Of a stretch of DNA of 64,000 nt, positions 36,222-45,364 are shown in pieces. The stretch covers positions 2,976,001 to 3,040,000 of the forward strand of contig NZ_CP082271.1 in the NCBI RefSeq assembly GCF_019880365.1, given 5' to 3'. The notes below the pieces were generated by a model. The model saw only the letters and a program-made list of their open reading frames with translations, was not told where the DNA came from and did no database searches. Origin of the DNA: Pseudomonas sp. DNDY-54 (GTDB taxonomy: Bacteria; Pseudomonadota; Gammaproteobacteria; Pseudomonadales; Pseudomonadaceae). Each line of letters begins with the position of its first letter. The first letter of the stretch is position 1. A program made the position numbers and the translations under genes.

Positions 36222-38222
36222 ATGTCCCTGCCCCAGCATCACCTCGAACTGCTCTCCCCTGCCCGGGACACGACCCTTGCACGTGAAGCCATCCTGCATG
36301 GCGCCGACGCGGTGTATATCGGCGGGCCGAGTTTTGGGGCGCGGCACAACGCTGAGAACAGCGTGGCGGACATCGCCGAGCTGGTGAAATTCGCCCACCT
36401 GTTTCATGCCCGGGTGTTCGTCACCATCAACACCATCCTCCATGACGACGAACTGGAAGCCGCGCGGGCGCTGATCTGGCAGCTCCACGAGATTGGTGTC
36501 GATGCGCTGATCGTGCAGGACATGGGTGTCATGGAAATGGACATCCCGCCGATCGAACTTCACGCCAGCACCCAGACCGACATCCGCACCCTGGAGCGCG
36601 CCACGTTTCTCGACAAGGCCGGGTTCTCTCAGCTGGTGCTGGCCCGCGAATTGAACCTGCAGGAAATCCGTGCGATCAGCGATGCGACCGATGCGACGAT
36701 CGAGTTCTTCATTCACGGCGCCCTGTGCGTGGCGTTTTCCGGACAGTGCAACATTTCCCATGCGCAAAACGGCCGCAGCGCCAACCGTGGCGATTGCTCC
36801 CAGGCGTGCCGCCTGCCCTATACGCTCAAGGATGACCAGGGCCGCGTCGTTGCCTTCGACAAGCATCTGCTGTCGATGAAGGACAACAACCAGAGCGCCA
36901 ACCTGCGCGCGCTGGTCGATGCCGGCGTGCGTTCCTTCAAGATCGAGGGGCGCTACAAGGACGTGAGCTACGTGAAGAACATCACCGCGTACTACCGCCA
37001 GCGCCTCGACGAGATCCTCGCAGACCGCCCTGACCTGGCCCGCGCGTCCAGCGGCCGCACCGACCATTTGTTCGTGCCGGACCCGGACAAGACCTTCCAT
37101 CGCGGCAGCACCGATTACTTCGTGACCGACCGCAAGATCGACATCGGCGCCTTCGACTCGCCGACCTTCACCGGTCTCGCCGTGGGTGAAGTGCTCAAGA
37201 TCGGCAAGCATGACCTGACCGTGCAGACCCGTGAGCCGCTGTCCAACGGTGACGGCCTCAACGTGCTGATCAAGCGCGAGGTGGTGGGTTTTCGCGCCAG
37301 CGTGGTCGAGCCGCTGAAGCAGTTCGAAGAGGACGGCCAATCGCTCTGGCAATACCGCGTCGAACCCAACGAGATGCCCGACGCGATCCGCCAGCTACGT
37401 CCGAACCATCCGCTCAACCGCAACCTGGACCACAACTGGCAGAACGCGCTGCTGAAGACTTCCGCCGAGCGCCGCATCGGTGTGCGCTGGCTGGCCAAGC
37501 TGCGTGCGGACGAACTGGAACTGCACGTCACCAGCGAAGAAGGCGCCTATGCCAGCGTCTCGCTGGCCGGCCCCTTCGGCGAAGCGAAAAAGCCCGAGCA
37601 GGTGCCCGGCCAGATCGCCGACCTGCTGAGCCAGCTGGGCACCACGATCTACCACGCCGAAGAAGTCGACGTGGACGCGCCCCAGGCGTTCTTCATTCCC
37701 AACTCGCAGCTCAAGTCGCTGCGCCGCGAAGCCATCGAGGCGCTCACCGAAGCCCGTGAAGCGATCCGCCCGCTGGGCAGTCGCAAAGCCGTCAGCGTGC
37801 CGCCACCGGTTTACCCAGAAGCGCACCTGTCGTTCCTCTATAACGTCTACAACGAGAAAGCCCGGGCGTTCTATCACCGTTACGGCGTGCAGCTGATCGA
37901 TGCGGCCTACGAGGCCCACGAAGAAACCGGCGAAGTGCCGGTGATGATCACCAAGCACTGTCTGCGCTTCTCCTTCAACCTCTGCCCGAAACAGGCCAAG
38001 GGTGTGACGGGCGTGCGGACCAAGGTCGCACCGATGCAGCTGATTCATGGCGATGAAGTCCTGACGCTGAAGTTCGACTGCAAGCCCTGCGAGATGCACG
38101 TGATCGGCAAGATCAAGGGCAACATCCTCAACCTGCCGCAGCCCGGCAGCGCCAGCAGCGTCGTCGGCCATATCACGCCGGCCGACCTGATGAAGACCAT
38201 TCGTAGCAAGCCCCACGCCTGA
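36222..38222 (+). CDS. rlhA: U32-family 23S rRNA C2501 hydroxylase (RlhA/YdcP-like)
   Basis: 666 residues, the length of YdcP/RlhA (about 650) and well above TrhP/YegQ (about 450). The U32 core has ELLSPARD, HGADAVYIGG, then FIHGALCVAFSGQC and ANRGDCSQACRLPY with the clustered cysteines of the family, and SFKIEGRYKDVSYV. A DUF3656 extension follows to the C-terminus, including KHCLRFSFNLCP and FDCKPCEMHV with further cysteine pairs. RlhA makes 5-hydroxycytidine at C2501 of 23S rRNA in E. coli. Gene stands alone. The in-frame upstream ATG is rejected because this one begins the conserved region. Confidence 0.88.
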   Translation: MSLPQHHLELLSPARDTTLAREAILHGADAVYIGGPSFGARHNAENSVADIAELVKFAHLFHARVFVTINTILHDDELEAARALIWQLHEIGVDALIVQDMGVMEMDIPPIELHASTQTDIRTLERATFLDKAGFSQLVLARELNLQEIRAISDATDATIEFFIHGALCVAFSGQCNISHAQNGRSANRGDCSQACRLPYTLKDDQGRVVAFDKHLLSMKDNNQSANLRALVDAGVRSFKIEGRYKDVSYVKNITAYYRQRLDEILADRPDLARASSGRTDHLFVPDPDKTFHRGSTDYFVTDRKIDIGAFDSPTFTGLAVGEVLKIGKHDLTVQTREPLSNGDGLNVLIKREVVGFRASVVEPLKQFEEDGQSLWQYRVEPNEMPDAIRQLRPNHPLNRNLDHNWQNALLKTSAERRIGVRWLAKLRADELELHVTSEEGAYASVSLAGPFGEAKKPEQVPGQIADLLSQLGTTIYHAEEVDVDAPQAFFIPNSQLKSLRREAIEALTEAREAIRPLGSRKAVSVPPPVYPEAHLSFLYNVYNEKARAFYHRYGVQLIDAAYEAHEETGEVPVMITKHCLRFSFNLCPKQAKGVTGVRTKVAPMQLIHGDEVLTLKFDCKPCEMHVIGKIKGNILNLPQPGSASSVVGHITPADLMKTIRSKPHA

Positions 38223-38448
38223 GCCCTGTCGAGAATCAACCCGGAATTGCCTCACGGCGGCGGAATGCATTCGGCGCTACACATCGTAGGGCTGAACCTG
38301 TTCGGCCGCGGGCACTGCGGTAAGGCGGCGGCACGGCGTTACGCAAATCCCTTGTGAGGGTTGGTCGCTCTCCGTTACGTTCGACGTGCCCGACTGACGG
38401 GTCAGAACAATAACCGCAGCCTTAGGCATGCCCTTGCAAGGAAACACC

Positions 38449-39225
38449 ATGAGATCTCTGATCACGGCTGGCATCTTGCTGGCCAGCGGCGCGACCTTCG
38501 CCGCGCCCTCCTCCTCAGTGCTCGATGAAGCCCAACAGCGCGGTACGTTGAAGGTCTGCACCACCGGTGACTACAAGCCCTACACCTTCCTGCGCGACGA
38601 CAAACAGTACGAAGGCATCGACATCGCGCTGGCCGAGTCGCTCGCTAAATCGCTGGGCGTGAAAGTCGAGTGGGTTCCAACGACATGGAAAACGCTGATG
38701 CCGGATTTCCTCGCTCAATGCGACATGGCCGTCGGTGGCGTGTCCATCTCGCTGGAGCGGCAGAAAAAGGCGTTCTTCAGCGACCCCATTGCCGTGGACG
38801 GCAAGATCCCCTTCGTTCGCTGCGACGAGGTCGAGAAGTACCAGACCATCGAACAGCTCAACCAGCCCTCCGTGCGGCTGATCGAGCCACCAGGTGGCAC
38901 CAACGAGGCCTTCGTCCATCGCGAGTTGCCCAAGGCTCAGCTCGAGCTGTTTCACGACAACACAGTGATTTTCAAGTCCGTCGCCGACAACAAGGCCGAC
39001 GTGATGATCACCGACTCGTCAGAAGCGCAGTACCAGCAACGCAACTATCCGACCCTGTGTGCGGTGAACCCCGACAAGCCCCTGCAGTACAGCGAAAAGG
39101 CCTTCCTGCTTCCGCGTGACGATGTGGCGTTCAAGGCCTACGTCGACCAGTGGCTGCACCTGACCAAGGCGACTGGCGAATACCAACGCATCGCTGATAC
39201 CTGGCTGGCCAAGCCGAGCGAGTGA
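38449..39225 (+). CDS. Periplasmic solute-binding-fold protein, PheC (cyclohexadienyl dehydratase)-like
   Basis: 258 residues: a signal peptide (about 1-20, ending GATFA) and a type-2 periplasmic-binding fold. The features TTGDYKPYTFLRD, VPTTWKTLMPDFLAQCDMAVGGVSISLERQKKAFFS, PGGTNEAFVHREL and KAFLLPRDD follow the wording of P. aeruginosa PheC, an exported cyclohexadienyl/arogenate dehydratase built on a solute-binding scaffold. If so, it would convert prephenate or arogenate to phenylpyruvate or phenylalanine outside the cytoplasm. A plain amino-acid-binding protein is the alternative, but no transporter genes are nearby. ATG has AAGGA ahead. A strong hairpin follows. Confidence 0.65.
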   Translation: MRSLITAGILLASGATFAAPSSSVLDEAQQRGTLKVCTTGDYKPYTFLRDDKQYEGIDIALAESLAKSLGVKVEWVPTTWKTLMPDFLAQCDMAVGGVSISLERQKKAFFSDPIAVDGKIPFVRCDEVEKYQTIEQLNQPSVRLIEPPGGTNEAFVHRELPKAQLELFHDNTVIFKSVADNKADVMITDSSEAQYQQRNYPTLCAVNPDKPLQYSEKAFLLPRDDVAFKAYVDQWLHLTKATGEYQRIADTWLAKPSE

Positions 39226-39231
39226 ACCGAT

Positions 39232-39262
39232 AAGGCGGACCCGGGCGATGCAGGTCCGCCTT
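39232..39262 (+). terminator. Hairpin terminator after the PheC-like gene
   Basis: Perfect 10-bp stem aaggcggacc / ggtccgcctt with an 11-base loop, six bases after the stop. The sequence tggtttg follows. Confidence 0.75.
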
Positions 39263-39464
39263 TGGTTTGCCCGTCACGCTTACCGCCTCGGCGCGTACGC
39301 CGCCGAGCCGTAAACACAGGCGGGCGCGCGCACGACGGTGTGTCATGCGGACGTCATAGCGCTCGCTTCGCTACTCAGCAAAACTTACGGACGCGGCGAC
39401 ACTCTTAATGGCACCGCGCCGCCTAGCGAGCGCCAGCACACCACCTAGCAGACAAGGATCGATC

Positions 39465-39878
39465 ATGCTCCACAGGCCAGCCGTTTGGTTAACTACCCTG
39501 CTCGCGGTCGTCGCCCTTGCGGGCTGCACCACACCCACCCCGAAAACACCCTCACCACAAGCGCCACCCGCCGCACCGACCACCGAGTTGATCGGCTCCG
39601 GCAAGGCCTCCTACTACGGAAGCCAGCATCACAACAAGCTGACCGCCAGCGGTGAGCGCTTCGATCAGGGCGCGCTGACCGCAGCTCACCGCACCCTGCC
39701 CTTCGGCACTCACGTGCGGGTCATCAACACGCGCAATGGCAAAAGCGTGGTGGTCCGCATCAACGACCGTGGGCCGTTCGTGCGGGGCCGCATTATCGAC
39801 TTGTCCAAAGCGGCCTTTCAGAGCATCGCCAGCACCCGCTCCGGGATTATTAGGGTGCGCCTGGAAAAGGTTGAGTAG
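39465..39878 (+). CDS. RlpA-family septal-ring lytic transglycosylase-like lipoprotein
   Basis: 137 residues with a lipoprotein signal (LAGC, Cys21) and a Pro/Thr-rich linker to about residue 42. The double-psi barrel follows: GKASYYGSQHHNKLTASGERF, LTAAHRTLPFGTHVRV, and VVVRINDRGPFVRGRIIDLS, the RlpA signature. RlpA cleaves naked glycan strands at the septum; this short form lacks a SPOR domain, so its localisation differs from standard RlpA. ATG has AAGGA ahead. Confidence 0.88.
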   Translation: MLHRPAVWLTTLLAVVALAGCTTPTPKTPSPQAPPAAPTTELIGSGKASYYGSQHHNKLTASGERFDQGALTAAHRTLPFGTHVRVINTRNGKSVVVRINDRGPFVRGRIIDLSKAAFQSIASTRSGIIRVRLEKVE

Positions 39879-39961
39879 CCGAACAAATCCTTTGCAGGCG
39901 GCATCAAGTCGGGGCGCAGCGTGCCGATAGATTGTCACGTCCCCTCCCGCCCGGTGCTTCC

Positions 39962-41275
39962 ATGTTCAATGGTCAATTAAAAAAACAACTCGAAGAACAA
40001 GCCGCAGAGCTTTTGCTGCTTCGCCAGCTGCGCGACCAGATGAACGCGACACTGCTGTCGATCACGCTCGACACCGAGTTCCGAATGGCCGCCATCAACC
40101 CGGCATTTGCCAAGACGCTCGGCTACACAGTTGAGCAGCTGCAAGGCCGGCCAATGGCTGAGATCGTTCCGGCGTACGTCAAGAACCTGCCCTGCTTCCA
40201 CAATTTCCGGGCCGCTGTCGCCAAGCTCGCGCCCGTGAGCGATGACTACCGTTTTCTGCGCACCGACGGCAGTCTGGCGTGGCTGCACATCGACTGGTTC
40301 CCGATCAAGAACGCCCAGGGCAGCTTGCTGCAGATCAGCGGCTATGCGCGTGAAGTGACTAAAGAACTGCAGCTCGCCAAGGAAAACGAGGCGTTCATCA
40401 ACGCACTGCTTCGCTCCACCGCTGTGATCCAGTTCAACCTGGACGGCACCGTCGTAACGGCCAACGATCAATTCCTGCAAGGCATGGGTTATTCGCTGAA
40501 GCAGATCGTCGGCAAGCATCACAGTATGTTCTGCACCACCGAAGAAGCGTCTTCGCAGTCCTACAAGGCCTTCTGGCAGACTCTCAATCGGGGCGAATTC
40601 GTCGCCAATCGCTTCAAGCGCATCGACAGCATGGGCAGGGACGTCTGGCTGGAAGCAACGTACAACCCGGTCTACGACACCGAAGGCACGCTCTGCAAGG
40701 TCGTGAAGTTCGCCAGCGTTGTGACCGAGCAGGTCGCGCGTGAGGAAGAAGTTCGCGAAGCGGCCAGCATCGCCTACGACGTGTCGCGCAAGACGGACAC
40801 CAGTGCCGAGCGCGGTGCCGTGGTGGTCAAGGACACGGTAGCCACCATGCAACGCATCGCCGAGGAAGTCGAATCAGCCACTCAGGGTATCGAGGCGCTG
40901 GGCCAGCAGTCCCATCTGATCAGCTCCATCGTGCAGACCATCGGCGGCATCGCCGCACAGACCAACCTGCTCGCGCTCAACGCCGCCATCGAAGCGGCGC
41001 GTGCCGGTGAGCAGGGTCGCGGGTTTGCGGTCGTCGCCGATGAGGTACGCCAACTGGCTGGCCGGACCAGCGCGGCTACCGAGGAAATCGTCAGCGTGGT
41101 CCAGAAAAACCAGTCACTGGTCGACGAAGCCGTACGGGAAATGGCCAACAGCCGCGAGCAAGCCGCTCAGGGTTTGTCCCTCGCCAATCAGGCCGGCGCG
41201 GTGATCGTCGAGATCCAGGACGGCGCCAAACAGGTCGTTAGCGCCGTTGGCCGCTTCGCCAATGAGCTGAAATAA
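39962..41275 (+). CDS. Soluble PAS-PAS methyl-accepting chemotaxis protein
   Basis: 437 residues with no transmembrane helix. An N-terminal coiled-coil start (QLKKQLEEQAAELLLLRQLRDQ) leads into two PAS domains (about 35-155 and 160-275, with ITLDTEFRMAAINPAF and VIQFNLDGTVVTANDQF openings). The signalling domain follows, with the hairpin tip QTNLLALNAAIEAARAGEQGRGFAVVADEVRQLA. The signal domain after the tip is short, so the hairpin is of a reduced class. Layout resembles P. aeruginosa BdlA, which links redox or energy sensing to biofilm dispersal; the ligand here is unknown. The preferred start is ATG at MFNGQL. Confidence 0.88.
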   Translation: MFNGQLKKQLEEQAAELLLLRQLRDQMNATLLSITLDTEFRMAAINPAFAKTLGYTVEQLQGRPMAEIVPAYVKNLPCFHNFRAAVAKLAPVSDDYRFLRTDGSLAWLHIDWFPIKNAQGSLLQISGYAREVTKELQLAKENEAFINALLRSTAVIQFNLDGTVVTANDQFLQGMGYSLKQIVGKHHSMFCTTEEASSQSYKAFWQTLNRGEFVANRFKRIDSMGRDVWLEATYNPVYDTEGTLCKVVKFASVVTEQVAREEEVREAASIAYDVSRKTDTSAERGAVVVKDTVATMQRIAEEVESATQGIEALGQQSHLISSIVQTIGGIAAQTNLLALNAAIEAARAGEQGRGFAVVADEVRQLAGRTSAATEEIVSVVQKNQSLVDEAVREMANSREQAAQGLSLANQAGAVIVEIQDGAKQVVSAVGRFANELK

Positions 41276-41295
41276 CCGCGTCGGAAGACCGGTCT

Positions 41296-41322
41296 GAATG
41301 CACGGACGCTGTCTGTGCATTC
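41296..41322 (+). terminator. Terminator after the chemoreceptor gene
   Basis: Stem gaatgcac / gtgcattc, extendable by further pairs inside, followed by ccttcttt. Confidence 0.7.
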
Positions 41323-41454
41323 CCTTCTTTCAGCGTTGGTTCTGTCTCGGGATTCGGGTCCGTAACACGTCGAAACCCCGCGAGGGCCAACGCCATCCCA
41401 TTCTGAGTGTTCAGCCCGTCGAACACGGCACTGTGAGCCCCTGATTGCCAGGAG

Positions 41455-42642
41455 TCAGCTCACCGTCGTGCTCATCGGACGCGCAAAACGGTACGTGGCG
41501 AAACAGCACAGCACCACGCCGCTCAACGCCAGCAAGCCGCCGACGATGCCGACATTGCTCAGTCCCAGATGAAGCGTGACCAGGCTCCCCAGCAGCGCCC
41601 CGCCGCCAATCCCGACGTTATAGATGCCGGAGAACATGGCCATGGCGACGTCGGTCGCATCGGACGCGAGGTTGAGTACCTTGGTCTGCAGCGCCAGACC
41701 GAAGCACATCCCGGCGATTCCCCAGACCACCACCAGCGCACCTAGCAACGAGCTGTCCCGCGCGGCGGGCAGCAACAGCAGCAGGCAGGTCGCCATGGCC
41801 GAAATTGCCGCGATCAGAAAGCCCCTCGGGTAGCGACCGCTGTAACGACTGAACAGCACCGAACCCAGGATGCCGGCGCCGCCGAAGAGCAACAGCAGCA
41901 CCGTCGTCATTTCACCGCTGAGGTGCGCGATGGTCTGGGCGAAGGGTTCGATATAGGTGTAAGCGGTGAACTGCGCCGTGATCACCAGCGCAGTCAGCAC
42001 GTAAGCGGCCACCAACGCTGGGCGCTTGAACAGCACCGGCAGGCTGCGCAGCGATCCGGAGTTCTGGCTGGGCAGCAATGGCAGGGTGCGCGCCAGCACC
42101 ACAACGACCAGCGCGGCGATCCCGGCAATGGACAGGAATGTCGTGCGCCAGCCGAGTGCTTCACCGACGACACGACCCAACGGAATGCCCAGCACCATGG
42201 CCAGTGCGCTCCCCGTCGCCAACAAGCCCAGCGCCTGAGCCTGCTTGCCTTCAGGCGCAACACGCACGGCCAACGATGCAGTGATCGACCAGAACACCGC
42301 GTGCGCCAGCGCGATGCCAATCCGACTGAGCATCAGCATGCCGAAGCTTGACGCCACGCTCGAGACCAGGTGGCTACCAATAAACACCACGAAGACGAAC
42401 ATCAGCAGCGTGCGGCGCTCGACATTGCGCGTCAGCAGCATCATCGGCAGCGACATCAACGCAACCACCCAGGCGTAGATGGTCAGCATCAAGCCGACCT
42501 GGGCGGGCCGCATATCGAACGAGCGCCCGATATCACTGAGCAAGCCGACCGGGACAAACTCGGTGGTGTTGAAGATGAAAGCGGCAAGAGCCAGTGCAAC
42601 GACACTGAGCCAACTGCCGGGCTGGGCGTTCGATTCGTTCAT
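41455..42642 (-). CDS. sotB: SotB-like MFS sugar efflux transporter
   Basis: 395 residues, the length of E. coli SotB/YdeA (396). Twelve helices are visible, with the MFS motif between helices 2 and 3, MLLTRNVERRTLL, and the signature opening ALAAFIFNTTEFVPVGLLSDIG. It exports sugars or arabinose/IPTG-like compounds. The start at MNESNAQ is used; the frame reaches 33 codons further upstream. Confidence 0.9.
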   Translation of the reverse strand: MNESNAQPGSWLSVVALALAAFIFNTTEFVPVGLLSDIGRSFDMRPAQVGLMLTIYAWVVALMSLPMMLLTRNVERRTLLMFVFVVFIGSHLVSSVASSFGMLMLSRIGIALAHAVFWSITASLAVRVAPEGKQAQALGLLATGSALAMVLGIPLGRVVGEALGWRTTFLSIAGIAALVVVVLARTLPLLPSQNSGSLRSLPVLFKRPALVAAYVLTALVITAQFTAYTYIEPFAQTIAHLSGEMTTVLLLLFGGAGILGSVLFSRYSGRYPRGFLIAAISAMATCLLLLLPAARDSSLLGALVVVWGIAGMCFGLALQTKVLNLASDATDVAMAMFSGIYNVGIGGGALLGSLVTLHLGLSNVGIVGGLLALSGVVLCCFATYRFARPMSTTVS

Positions 42643-42957
42643 GTAGACAGGTCTGACTGCGGTGCATTGGTGGAGGGATGCCGCATGGCATCCGGGCACG
42701 AATGGCGATTGGAAGATGACAAGCCGCTTGAAAGTCCACAACGCGGTCGCGCCGCTACTCCGAAGAAGTACGGGGATCGTTCACAAAGGAATGTGTTTCA
42801 GGCGGAAGGTCTGAGCGGCGCGGATTCTACGCCTGCAGCTGAAGCCTGTCAGGCACGGGGGATGACGGCCGACCAATGGCGGCTGCGCCCAGCAAACAGC
42901 GCCTTGGAACGAGGCGTCCAAAGCGCTGGGGTGTAGCGATCAGTTGGTGAACCGCAA

Positions 42958-43395
42958 TTACGGGTTAAAGTAGGCCCGGGCGCGCGCCACTTCAGCGGCG
43001 GTCGGTGTATAGCTGGTCCACTGATCCTGCTCGTTCTTCTTGTAGCGCACCACACCCTTGGCCACATCGAACTCGTAGAACGGATAGACCTCACGCAGGT
43101 TGTAGAAGGCGGCGGGGGCGAAGAACAGGATGTCCGCCACGAGATAGCCACTGTTGAACTTCAGCGGGATCAGCCCGTACATGGGCTCCATGCCGGCCTG
43201 CGTGGCGCGGAAGCGGTACTGACCGAAGCTGGTCGCCTTGTAGGTCTTGCTGACCGGATTCTTCAGCACCAGCGGCGCGTCATCGTTGATCTTGACTGCG
43301 AGGCTGGGGTCGCTGGAGCGCAGCGAGGTGGTGGCGGTGCAGGCGGACAGCAGAACAGCCATCAGCGGCAGTGCGAAAAGGTGTTTGGTTTTCAT
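42958..43395 (-). CDS. Small lipoprotein of unknown function
   Basis: 145 residues with a lipoprotein signal: MKTKHLFALPLMAVLLSAC, Cys19. The mature chain has no recognised domain; it contains one moderately hydrophobic segment (YLVADILFFAPAAFY) and ends VARARAYFNP. I chose the second ATG (MKTKH) because AAGGG lies seven bases ahead of it and only one base ahead of the first. Monocistronic. Confidence 0.75.
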   Translation of the reverse strand: MKTKHLFALPLMAVLLSACTATTSLRSSDPSLAVKINDDAPLVLKNPVSKTYKATSFGQYRFRATQAGMEPMYGLIPLKFNSGYLVADILFFAPAAFYNLREVYPFYEFDVAKGVVRYKKNEQDQWTSYTPTAAEVARARAYFNP

Positions 43396-43638
43396 CGTCA
43401 TTCCCTTGCAGGTGGTTGGCGTAGACGGCTCGCTGTCGCCCTGCGCTGGGGTGCTGCGGCCGTCCGTTGGCGGGCGGCACTATAGGGCAACGTCCGTGTT
43501 GTGGCCATGTGACACGACGCCCAAGCAGCCTGTTTCCGATCACCGGTCCGTTCGCATGCTGCCACTCGGCACTCCGCCGAAACTTTCCCCGCCGGGCACC
43601 AGCCGTATTTACAGAACCCATCCGACTCTGGAGCACCT

Positions 43639-44502
43639 ATGGCTTACCCGAAGATCCCTGCGCAGCAGCAGGACCGCTTGCCCGGCCGTGAAACCGAGAT
43701 GCACCCGCAGGCCGAATTCATACGCGACAGCTACAAGGGCAGCGACAAGCTCGCGGGCAAGGTCGCGTTGATCAGCGGCGGCGATAGCGGCATCGGCCGT
43801 GCCGCTGCGGTGCACTTCGCCCGTGAGGGCGCGGACGTCGCGATCATGTACCTCGACGAACACGAGGACGCCGAGAACGCCAAGCGCATGGTGGAAGCCG
43901 AGGGCCAACGCTGCCTGCTGTTACCCGGCGATATCCGTGACAGCCGCCACTGCAACGATGCCGTCGAGCAAACCGTGAAAACCTTCGGCCGGCTGGACGT
44001 GCTGGTGAACAATGCCGGCCGCCAGGAGGTGCAGACGCGGCTCGAAGACATCACCGACGAGCAATGGGAGAAGACCTTTGCCACCAATATCCACGGCTAC
44101 TTCTACCTCACCCGTGCCGCCCTGCCTCACTTGAAGGGCGGGGCTTCGATCATCAACACGACCTCGATCAACGCCTTCATCGGCAACCCGTTGCTGGTCG
44201 ACTACACCTCGACCAAAGGGGCGATCGACGGCTTCACCCGCGCCCTGTCGCAGCAATTGATCGAGCGCGAGATTCGCGTCAACCAGATCGCGCCCGGGCC
44301 GATCTGGACGCCTCTGCAGCCGCCGTCGCTCGGCAAGCATGATCCACAGCTGCTCGAAGATTTCGGCAGCCAGATGCCCATGGGCCGTTGCGGCCAGCCC
44401 TCCGAGCTGGGCCCGGCCTACGTTTACCTCGCCTGTGAAGATTCATCCTACGTCAGCGGCCAGACGATCCATATCAACGGCGGCAAGGTGGTTAACGGCT
44501 AG
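43639..44502 (+). CDS. SDR-family oxidoreductase (YghA-like)
   Basis: 287 residues. The classical SDR features are present: coenzyme motif SGGDSGIGRAAAVHFA (about 47-62), NNAG in VLVNNAGRQE, the catalytic Ser in TTSINAF and the Y-x-x-x-K in YTSTKGA. The N-terminal extension of about 40 residues with YPKIPAQQQDRLPGRE is the mark of the YghA/general stress-SDR subgroup. The substrate is unknown. The next gene at 44694 has a stress-protein domain and could share regulation. Confidence 0.92.
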   Translation: MAYPKIPAQQQDRLPGRETEMHPQAEFIRDSYKGSDKLAGKVALISGGDSGIGRAAAVHFAREGADVAIMYLDEHEDAENAKRMVEAEGQRCLLLPGDIRDSRHCNDAVEQTVKTFGRLDVLVNNAGRQEVQTRLEDITDEQWEKTFATNIHGYFYLTRAALPHLKGGASIINTTSINAFIGNPLLVDYTSTKGAIDGFTRALSQQLIEREIRVNQIAPGPIWTPLQPPSLGKHDPQLLEDFGSQMPMGRCGQPSELGPAYVYLACEDSSYVSGQTIHINGGKVVNG

Positions 44503-44693
44503 GCACCGTTTCCACCATCTGCTGGGATTTACGTCGATTCGACTCGGTGAAGCATCGCGAAATGACCGCGTATGGAACCATCGCCTCGCTTGCCCCGCCC
44601 AACAATCAGGACGACGCGCATTGACCGAGCCGGGCTGAATGCGCGCCACGCACTTCCATCGCAGCGCACGCTGCACGTGAACAAGGTGAAGTC

Positions 44694-45290
44694 ATGACCC
44701 AGATTCTCATTGCGGCCTTTGACCGCTACGCCGAGGCCGAGCAAGTCAAATCCGAGCTCCTGAGCAAGGGAGTAGCCAGCGACGCCATTCAGCTTTCAGC
44801 CTCGTCCAATCCCGAGACGATCAACAGCAGCCGCGTCGAGGTGATCGGGGAAGAACCGGATGAGGACGCCTCGGTGGCCGATAAGCTCGGCAGCTTCTTC
44901 AGCAAGGTCTTCGGTGACGACGCAAGCAAACACGCCGGCCGCTATCCGGAGGCAGCCCGGCGCGGTTCGACGGTGGTCACCGTCACGCTGGAAGACGACA
45001 GCCAGGTTTCCATGGTCGAGCAGCTGATGGAACAGAACGGCGCCATCGATATCGACGAGCGCAGCGCCACCTGGGGCAGCGATGACGCCACACCGATCAC
45101 GGCCAGCACCGAAACCCTGACCACCGGTTACCCCGACGCCTCTTCTATCAGCGAGGACGAACGCAAACTGAACGGCATGGCCACACCGGATCGCGGTGCT
45201 GACGATGGCAACATTCCAGGCCGTGCGGAAAACGAGAAGGTCGCACGCCGTGACAATACCGCTGGCCGGGTGCGCATCATTCCGCGCTAA
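44694..45290 (+). CDS. General-stress-protein-like (YflT-type N-terminus) protein
   Basis: 198 residues, very acidic and hydrophilic, with no signal. The N-terminal about 110 residues (ILIAAFDRYAEAEQVKSELLSKG, later STVVTVTLEDDSQVSMVEQLMEQNG) resemble the two-strand/helix fold of heat/stress 17-type proteins. The C-terminal about 85 residues are low-complexity and likely disordered, ending GRVRIIPR. ATG at 44694; a start region AAGGTG precedes by seven bases. Family assignment is moderate. Confidence 0.65.
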   Translation: MTQILIAAFDRYAEAEQVKSELLSKGVASDAIQLSASSNPETINSSRVEVIGEEPDEDASVADKLGSFFSKVFGDDASKHAGRYPEAARRGSTVVTVTLEDDSQVSMVEQLMEQNGAIDIDERSATWGSDDATPITASTETLTTGYPDASSISEDERKLNGMATPDRGADDGNIPGRAENEKVARRDNTAGRVRIIPR

Positions 45291-45364
45291 GCCGGTGGCA
45301 GGCGGCCGTTGCTACCGCGACTCCGCCTGCACGTATTGAAAGCCGTGATGTTTGAACAAGGGCC

